64,000 nucleotides of DNA from Streptomyces sp. NBC_01294. Lineage in GTDB: Bacteria; Actinomycetota; Actinomycetes; Streptomycetales; Streptomycetaceae. The stretch is taken from contig NZ_CP108423.1 of NCBI RefSeq assembly GCF_035917235.1, positions 620,001 through 684,000 on the forward strand. Reading direction: 5' to 3'. Position numbers and translations under genes: made by a program. The notes beneath the pieces were generated by a model. It searched no databases. It was not told the origin of the DNA and worked only from the letters and a program-made list of their open reading frames with translations. Shown one piece after another: positions 59,027-64,000 of this stretch (position 1 is the first letter of the stretch; each line of letters starts with the position of its first letter).

Positions 59027-61429
59027 TCAGCCGGCTTCCATGCGGAACCACCTCTGCCGACCTGCGGGCAGGTCCGCAGTCACGCCATCGGGCAGGCACA
59101 GGGGAAGGGGAGGCGCCGTTCGGGATGAGGGGACCGCGATGCCCAGTTTTCCTGGGACGAACCGGACATGAATGCCGCGGTGCCCCAGGCAGTCGACGGT
59201 GAAGGAGCAGCGCGGCACCTCCCGGAGCGGGACGGGGTCGATGCGCAGTCCGTCCGGGCCGACCTCGAGCCCCACGATGCCCCGTTCGATGAGGTCGAGG
59301 GTGCCGGCCATGGCTCCGAGGTGGATGCCTTCGCCGGTGGTGCCGCCCTGGATGTCCATCACGTCGCCGAGCAGTGCTTCCTCGCAGTACCGCCAGGCGT
59401 CGGGTCCCTTGTGGCGGGCCAGGACCCAGCCGTGGACGAGGCTGCTGAGCGTCGAACCGTGGCTCGTGCGCTGCAAGTAGTACGCGACGGTCGCCCGCCA
59501 GAGGTCATCGTCGAGCCGGTGGCCGAGCCGGGCGAAGATGTCGTGCAGCTCGTCGGGGCGGAAGAGGTAGCCGAGCATGAGGGTGTCGGCCTGCTTCGAC
59601 GCCTGGTAGCGGTTGACCGTGTCGTCCTCGGACTCCAGGATCCGGTCGAGGCGGCGGATGTCCGTGTACCGAGCGCGATAGGCGTCCCAATCCAGCTCGG
59701 CCAGATCGCCGTAGCCCTCGAACTGGCTGATGACATTGCCGTGCAAGGGGACGTGAAGACGGCGTGACACGTCCTCCCAGCGGTTCAACACCTCTGCATC
59801 GACATCCAGTTGCTGCTCAAGTTGACGCATGCGCGTCCTCGGCAGCTCTGCGGCCAGCTCGAGTGCGCGGGCCAGCACCCATGCGGCGGTCACGTTCGTG
59901 TAGGCGTTGTCGTCGATCCCCGGAGTCGCGGCCCCGGGGTAGGCGTCGTGGTATTCGTCCGGGCCCACGACGCCGCGGATCCGGTAGCGCTCCCGGTCGG
60001 TGTCGTAGTCGGCGACCGCCCCCCAGTAGCGGGCGATACCCATGAGCAGTTCGGCGCCGGGGCCGTACAGGAAGCCGGTGTCACCGGTGGTCTGCGCATA
60101 GCGCCAGACGTTCCAGGCGATCGCGGAGCCCACATGGCGCTGGAGGTGGGAGTGGTCCGGGAGCCAGCGGCCGGAGCGCGGATTGAGGTGCAACGTCTGC
60201 GTTTCCTCGTGCCCCGAACTGGCGCTCTGCCAGGGGAACATCGCGCCCGGTCGCCCGGCCCGCCGCGCTGCGGCACGGGCCGCGGGCAGGCGCCGGTGGC
60301 GGTACATGAGCACGGCGCGTGCCACCTCGGGGAGGTGCAGGGTGAGGTAGGGGGTGACGAACAGCTCGTCCCAGAAGACGTGGCCCCGGTATGCCTCTCC
60401 GTGCAGGCCTCTGGCGGGTACGCCAACGTCGAGCTCCGCCGTGTGCGGGGAGAGGGTCTGCAGGACGTGGAAGGCGTGGAGGCGGAGGATCCGGCCGGCC
60501 TCACCGGGCACCTTTACCTCGCCTCGGCTCCACAGGTCTTCCCAGGCGGCCTTGTGGCCGGCGAGCGCGGTCGCGAAGTCCGGTGCGTGCGTGACGTGTT
60601 CGACCGCAGACGTGAGCGGATCGCCCGCGGGTCGGTCCAGCGAGCTGTAAAGGGCGGCTGCCTTGAGGACGACGACGGGATGTCCGCGGGAGATCGGCAA
60701 CCGGAACGTCTGCGCGGTCGCCTCCTCCGTGCAGCTCAGGGTCACGGCGGCCAGGGGGCGGGAGGATGTGCGTACCGCGATGCCGATCCGGGTGCGGAAA
60801 GAGGTCGTCTCGCAGGAGAGCCAGGCGATGCCGTCCGCGCCGACGCCGGTGCGGTGGCCGGTGAGGTGGCGCCCGTTGAGGGCCCGGTACCGCGCGACGC
60901 CGGCATTGGTGACGTCACCGTCGAGTACGGACTGGATCTCGATGGTTCCGCGCCATCCGGACGCGCGGAAGGTGCTCTGCTGGGCGGCGAGGTAGGGGTC
61001 CGCCATGTGAACGAGCCGGGTGTGGGTGACACCGAGCCGGCGGCCGTGGCCGTCCTGGAACAGCATGCGGCGGGTGAGGGTCCCCGCGTGCAGGTCCAGG
61101 ACGGCGCGGTGGTGGCGCAGGCTCGGGTCGTCGGGAGTGAGCCACTCCCCCGCCGGCCCGTCCTCCGGCAGGCAGCGGTAGCGCACCCGGGTCCAGTCGG
61201 GGAGGTTGACCATGTCCTCGTTGCCGATCTGTTTGCCGGCGACCTGCGAGGGGAGCCAGTTGTAGCAGCCCGCCGCGTAGGTGCCGGGATAGTGCACGGC
61301 GTCGGCGGGTGATTCGGGGGCGGCTCCGCGCGTGGCGAACCGGCCGTTTCCCAGCGTGCACAGGGCCTCGACGACCCGCTCCGTCTTCGGGTCGTAGCGG
61401 TCGAAAGTCCAGGTCCACGCGGTGTTCAC
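59027..61429 (-). CDS. Glycoside hydrolase family 65 disaccharide phosphorylase
   Basis: The 800-residue protein has the GH65 layout: N-terminal beta-sandwich (about 1-270), (alpha/alpha)6 catalytic barrel with general-acid Glu492 in GVVGPDEYHDAYPG, and the phosphate-site region QASKQADTLMLGYLF with SHGSTLSSLVHGWV. Family members phosphorolyse trehalose, maltose, kojibiose or similar to glucose 1-phosphate plus a sugar. The HAD gene just upstream (ATGA overlap) corresponds to the phosphatase or phosphoglucomutase partner. In mycobacteria the two are fused as Rv2006, a DosR target. Exact sugar specificity cannot be assigned. Confidence 0.9.
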   Translation of the reverse strand: MNTAWTWTFDRYDPKTERVVEALCTLGNGRFATRGAAPESPADAVHYPGTYAAGCYNWLPSQVAGKQIGNEDMVNLPDWTRVRYRCLPEDGPAGEWLTPDDPSLRHHRAVLDLHAGTLTRRMLFQDGHGRRLGVTHTRLVHMADPYLAAQQSTFRASGWRGTIEIQSVLDGDVTNAGVARYRALNGRHLTGHRTGVGADGIAWLSCETTSFRTRIGIAVRTSSRPLAAVTLSCTEEATAQTFRLPISRGHPVVVLKAAALYSSLDRPAGDPLTSAVEHVTHAPDFATALAGHKAAWEDLWSRGEVKVPGEAGRILRLHAFHVLQTLSPHTAELDVGVPARGLHGEAYRGHVFWDELFVTPYLTLHLPEVARAVLMYRHRRLPAARAAARRAGRPGAMFPWQSASSGHEETQTLHLNPRSGRWLPDHSHLQRHVGSAIAWNVWRYAQTTGDTGFLYGPGAELLMGIARYWGAVADYDTDRERYRIRGVVGPDEYHDAYPGAATPGIDDNAYTNVTAAWVLARALELAAELPRTRMRQLEQQLDVDAEVLNRWEDVSRRLHVPLHGNVISQFEGYGDLAELDWDAYRARYTDIRRLDRILESEDDTVNRYQASKQADTLMLGYLFRPDELHDIFARLGHRLDDDLWRATVAYYLQRTSHGSTLSSLVHGWVLARHKGPDAWRYCEEALLGDVMDIQGGTTGEGIHLGAMAGTLDLIERGIVGLEVGPDGLRIDPVPLREVPRCSFTVDCLGHRGIHVRFVPGKLGIAVPSSRTAPPLPLCLPDGVTADLPAGRQRWFRMEAG

Positions 61430-62184
61430 GGCCGCGCTCCGGCAACGGTGTCGACGACGGCGGTGAGGTCATGGAGGACGACATCCGCGCCGCGATCCCG
61501 CAGGTTCGCTGCGGCGGACGTGCCGCCGGACCGGTCGAGGCCGATCACCAGGCCGAAGTGCCCGCGTCGGCCTGCCTCCACCCCCGCCAGAGCGTCTTCG
61601 ACCATCGCCGCGTCGGCCGGGTCCACATGCAGCCGGCGTACCGCTTCCAGGAACAGGGCGGGGTCCGGCTTGCCCGCCAGGGTCAGCCGCTCGGCATCCG
61701 TGCCGTCCACGAGCACGTCGACGAGGGGGGTGATCGCGGCGGACTCCAGCAACGGGCGGGCATGTCTGGATGCGGAGACCGCGGCGCACCGCATCCCCTG
61801 GGCACGCAGCGCTTCGAGTGCGGGCCGGACTTCCGAGAACGCCTCGACGGCTCCGGCCTGGAGCGCTTCCGTGAACGCGCGCTCCTTCCGGGCGGCGACC
61901 GCCCACGCCGTACCGCACCCCGGCGGATCCGCGGCGTCGCCCGGCGGGAGCTCGATGCCGCGCGCGGTCAGGAAGGCGAGAGCGCCGTCGAGACGGGGTT
62001 TCCCGTCCACCAGTTCCCGGTACTCCCGCTCGGTGTCGAAGGGCGGCTGAGCTGCGTGGCCGGGGACGGCCGCCCATGTGTCGAGGCAGCCGTCGAAGGC
62101 GGACTTCCACGCAGCTGCATGGAGCGCGGTGGAGTCGAGGAGGACCCCGTCGGTATCCAGGACGACGGCTCGAAGCGGGCTCAC
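61426..62184 (-). CDS. HAD hydrolase, beta-phosphoglucomutase-like
   Basis: A 252-residue HAD protein starting [20 protein letters not shown]. Asp10 (nucleophile) and Asp12 are in the DxDGxLxDS motif, a helical cap follows, and [20 protein letters not shown] with [20 protein letters not shown] gives motifs III-IV. This is the beta-phosphoglucomutase/phosphatase subfamily that converts the beta-glucose 1-phosphate made by GH65 phosphorylases to glucose 6-phosphate. It overlaps both neighbours by four bases (61426-61429 and 62181-62184), so the three genes are coupled. The N-terminal part of Rv2006 is its mycobacterial counterpart. Confidence 0.88.
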   Translation of the reverse strand: MSPLRAVVLDTDGVLLDSTALHAAAWKSAFDGCLDTWAAVPGHAAQPPFDTEREYRELVDGKPRLDGALAFLTARGIELPPGDAADPPGCGTAWAVAARKERAFTEALQAGAVEAFSEVRPALEALRAQGMRCAAVSASRHARPLLESAAITPLVDVLVDGTDAERLTLAGKPDPALFLEAVRRLHVDPADAAMVEDALAGVEAGRRGHFGLVIGLDRSGGTSAAANLRDRGADVVLHDLTAVVDTVAGARP

Positions 62185-62861
62185 TGCCGGATCACCCGGC
62201 GCCCGGTGATCCGGATCGCAGTGACCTTCATCCAGTGGGTCCGCGGACCGCCGGCCCAGGGCAGCGAGTACGAGACGGCATCGAGCCGGCCGAGTTCCTC
62301 CGCATCGGTGACGCCTTCTGCCTCACCCACGGCCATGACGCTCCAACCCAGGCGCGTGACGTCGTCGATGCGGTCGACCTCGAAGGCCATTTCCGTCCCG
62401 GCGGCCCGCGCGAGCACCGCGTCACCCGAGGTCCTGAAGGCGATGTCGCGGCCCGCCACTACGTAATTGACCGGGAAGATCGCCGGACCGTCCGGGGTGA
62501 AGACGGCGATCCTGCCGACGCCGTGCGTGGAAAGCAGCCGCCGACACTCGCCGTCGGACAACTCGACCAGCTCGGCGTCCCGCACGGCCGTTCCTCTGCC
62601 GGGCGGGTATTCCGTCGTCGCGCCGGAGAGTTCCGCCGCGGTCGTCCCCAGCGCGTCGGCGAGACGCAGGAGGGAGCCGATCGCCGGCGCTGCCGCGTGT
62701 TCCTCCAGGTAGGTGATGTACGCGCCGTCAGCCCCGCAGCGCTCACCCAGTTGGTCCCGGGTGAGGCCGAGCTCCTCACGGCGCATGGCGATCCGCCGTC
62801 CGAGGTCCGTGCGTCCGGCCGGCGCCTCCGCGGCGCCCGGCCTGTGTTGGGTTCTGCTCAT
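62181..62861 (-). CDS. XRE helix-turn-helix plus PPOX-fold protein
   Basis: From ATG 62861 ([20 protein letters not shown]) the 226-residue protein has an XRE helix-turn-helix (residues about 23-78, [35 protein letters not shown]) fused to a PPOX split barrel (about 95-226, [40 protein letters not shown]). The flavin-type domain may sense a redox cofactor and control DNA binding. GTG 62870 is possible but the ribosome site GAGAGGA is better spaced for 62861. It is the first intact gene of the GH65 operon and could regulate it. Confidence 0.88.
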   Translation of the reverse strand: MSRTQHRPGAAEAPAGRTDLGRRIAMRREELGLTRDQLGERCGADGAYITYLEEHAAAPAIGSLLRLADALGTTAAELSGATTEYPPGRGTAVRDAELVELSDGECRRLLSTHGVGRIAVFTPDGPAIFPVNYVVAGRDIAFRTSGDAVLARAAGTEMAFEVDRIDDVTRLGWSVMAVGEAEGVTDAEELGRLDAVSYSLPWAGGPRTHWMKVTAIRITGRRVIRQ

Positions 62862-62882
62862 CGTCTTCACGTCCTCTCGGTG

Positions 62883-63328
62883 TCACGGCCGGGTGGCCGG
62901 GACGGTGACGGCGTCGTGCCGGGCCCCACCGAGCGCGACCTTGAGGGCACCGGTGTCGCCCGCACGGGCTGTGCCGGCGATCGTGTGGCCCAGCACCCGC
63001 CCGCTGCTCCCGCAGCACTGGCCGTAGTGGCTCTCTCGGCAGAAGCGGCAGCGGCCGCAGGCCGAGATGCAGGAGACGAGCACCCGGTCCCCCCGGGCCG
63101 CACCGTAGGGACGTCGCCGCCGGTCTCGACGGCGGTGCCGACCGCCTCATGGCCGAGGATCCTGCCCGGGGTCCCCTCGGGCACGTCGCCCTTGACGACG
63201 TGCAGGTCGATACCGCAGATGGTGACGTCGTCGACACGAACGATCGCGTCGGCGGCGTCATTGATGCCCGGGTCCGGTAGGCCCTGCCATGCGGTCTGTC
63301 CGGCGCCGTGGAAGACGAGTGCCTCCAT
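62883..63328 (-). pseudogene. Zinc-dependent alcohol dehydrogenase, frameshifted and shortened
   Basis: From ATG 63328 ([20 protein letters not shown]) the frame follows medium-chain zinc dehydrogenases: [32 protein letters not shown]. After VRPG the frame is wrong; the continuation [20 protein letters not shown] (structural zinc cysteines) is in the next frame, and a run of six C (63089-63094 on the plus strand) marks the slip. After [18 protein letters not shown] the protein ends in VTVPATRP at 62883, while complete enzymes continue for about 200 residues with the NAD-binding domain. So a frameshift and a large C-terminal deletion have both occurred. It still separates the box pair from the GH65 operon. 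Confidence 0.8.
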
Positions 63329-63402
63329 GACGTCCCTTTCTTCCATTTCCCACCGCTTGAGGTGTCACCGCCAGGCTGGACCGGACTCGACCGGCCGCGC
63401 AT

Positions 63403-63437
63403 GGGCCGATCGGTCCCCTGCCGGGGCCTGTCGGCCC
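63403..63437 (+). promoter_or_regulatory. DevR/OsdR-type box pair in the MBL/ADH divergent region
   Basis: GGGCCGATCGGTCC (63403-63416) and GGGCCTGTCGGCCC (63424-63437; arms extend to GGGGCC/GGCCCC) have centres 21 bp apart. They end 66 bp before the MBL gene start and begin 74 bp from the ADH relic start, so they could serve both directions. Confidence 0.7.
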
Positions 63438-63503
63438 CCTGCCGGCCCATGCACGCGGTGCAATGGTGAGAACCGGATCCCCTTACCGAAGGGAGGGCGG
63501 GTC

Positions 63504-64000
63504 ATGTCCGAGACAGCCCCGCGCCCCGCTGCCACCTCGCCCAGACCCGCACTTCTGCGGTTGCTCGGTGCCGTACGCACGGTCACCGGCAGCAAGTTCC
63601 TCGTCGAGAGCGACCACGCCCGCATCCTGGTCGACTGCGGGCTCTTCCAGGGTTTCGCGGACCTGCGCCGTCGCAACTGGGAGAAGCCCGGCTTCGATGC
63701 CTCCGACCTCCACGCCGTGGTCGTCACCCATGCTCACCTGGACCACTGCGGCTATCTGCCGCGCCTGGTCCGGCACGGCTTCCGTGGTCCGATTCTGAGC
63801 ACCGCCCCTACCGCCCGGCTCGCCGAGATCGTGCTCCGTGACAGCGCCCGCCTCCAGATGGAGGCAGCCGAGCACGCCAACAGCAACGGCTGGTCCAAGC
63901 ACCGCCCCGCCAAGCCGCTCTACGACGACGCGGACGTCGAGAACACGCTGAAGTTCTTCGACCCGGTCGAGATCGGCAGCGAAATCGAGATCATGGCCGG
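63504..64000 (+). CDS. Metallo-beta-lactamase-fold ribonuclease-like protein, N-terminal part
   Basis: ATG 63504 follows GAAGGGAGGGCGGGTC. The frame is open to the window's end (about 165 residues): [40 protein letters not shown] and the metal motif [20 protein letters not shown] (HxHxDH). [13 protein letters not shown] and the motif context are typical of MBL proteins with a beta-CASP/RNA-specificity domain (Ysh1/CPSF-like), which cut RNA. The C-terminal beta-CASP region is outside the window. Being behind a strong DevR-type pair, it may alter RNA turnover during dormancy; this is inference. Confidence 0.85.
   Translation, partial: MSETAPRPAATSPRPALLRLLGAVRTVTGSKFLVESDHARILVDCGLFQGFADLRRRNWEKPGFDASDLHAVVVTHAHLDHCGYLPRLVRHGFRGPILSTAPTARLAEIVLRDSARLQMEAAEHANSNGWSKHRPAKPLYDDADVENTLKFFDPVEIGSEIEIMA

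Overview
The window is GC-rich DNA with the codon use, GTG starts and AGGAGG-type ribosome sites of Streptomyces or a close actinomycete. It has three parts.

Part 1 (about 1-19.1 kb) looks like ordinary chromosome. It holds the 3' end of a 3-ketosteroid dehydrogenase-like flavoprotein, a frameshifted mycothiol-type DinB-like gene, a large AAA regulator-like ATPase, ACT and DUF397 proteins, and an acyl-CoA cluster: two thiolase-fold lipid-transfer proteins, a double DUF35 protein, a crotonase and an acyl-CoA synthetase. An alpha/beta hydrolase, a PaaK-like ligase behind a perfect inverted repeat, a YihY/BrkB membrane protein and another acyl-CoA synthetase with a ten-unit AGQ minisatellite follow. 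Intergenic arrays of a Streptomyces-type hairpin repeat lie at 9.2 and 12.3 kb.

Part 2 (about 19.1-20.1 kb) is wreckage: a penicillin acylase gene loses its 3' half and is followed by an unrecognised coding fragment, a pirin C-terminus and a SulP N-terminus. I read it as the left edge of an inserted or rearranged island.

Part 3 (20.2 kb to the end) is a dense hypoxia/dormancy island resembling the mycobacterial DosR (DevR) regulon and the S. coelicolor OsdRK region. It carries two copies of one module: PPOX protein, cyclic-nucleotide-binding-fold (CNB) protein, CBS-BON protein, DevR-like regulator, DevS-like double-GAF kinase and DUF1918 protein. Copy 1 (20.2-25.2 kb) has an in-frame amber codon in the kinase. 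Copy 2 (42.2-46.9 kb) has a frameshifted CNB gene. Between them lie Hrp1-like and other CBS proteins, a run of CBS-BON paralogues, universal stress proteins, an Rv2004c/Rv2005c-like pair, a group 3b-like [NiFe] hydrogenase operon (beta, CNB protein, gamma, small, large, preceded by its maturation protease) and an ion channel. After copy 2 come a CtpF-like P-type ATPase, two USPs, a DUF1876 (Rv1738-like) protein, a second P-type ATPase, an Rv1733c-like membrane protein, a flavodoxin, an Hsp20, PEP synthase, a GH65 phosphorylase plus HAD phosphatase (the two halves of mycobacterial Rv2006 as separate genes), an XRE-PPOX protein, a broken zinc alcohol dehydrogenase and the start of an MBL-fold ribonuclease-like gene.

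The parts appear tied together by a 14-bp palindrome, GGGCC-N4-GGCCC (a GC-rich form of the DevR/DosR box GGGAC-N4-GTCCC). I found it at ten places upstream of island genes, nine times as a pair and usually with centres 20-22 bp apart. My inference is that DevR/OsdR-type regulators switch on hydrogen metabolism, gluconeogenic PEP synthesis, disaccharide phosphorolysis, ion pumping, chaperone and ligand-sensing functions together under low oxygen or redox stress. No tRNA, rRNA, CRISPR array or intact transposase was seen.
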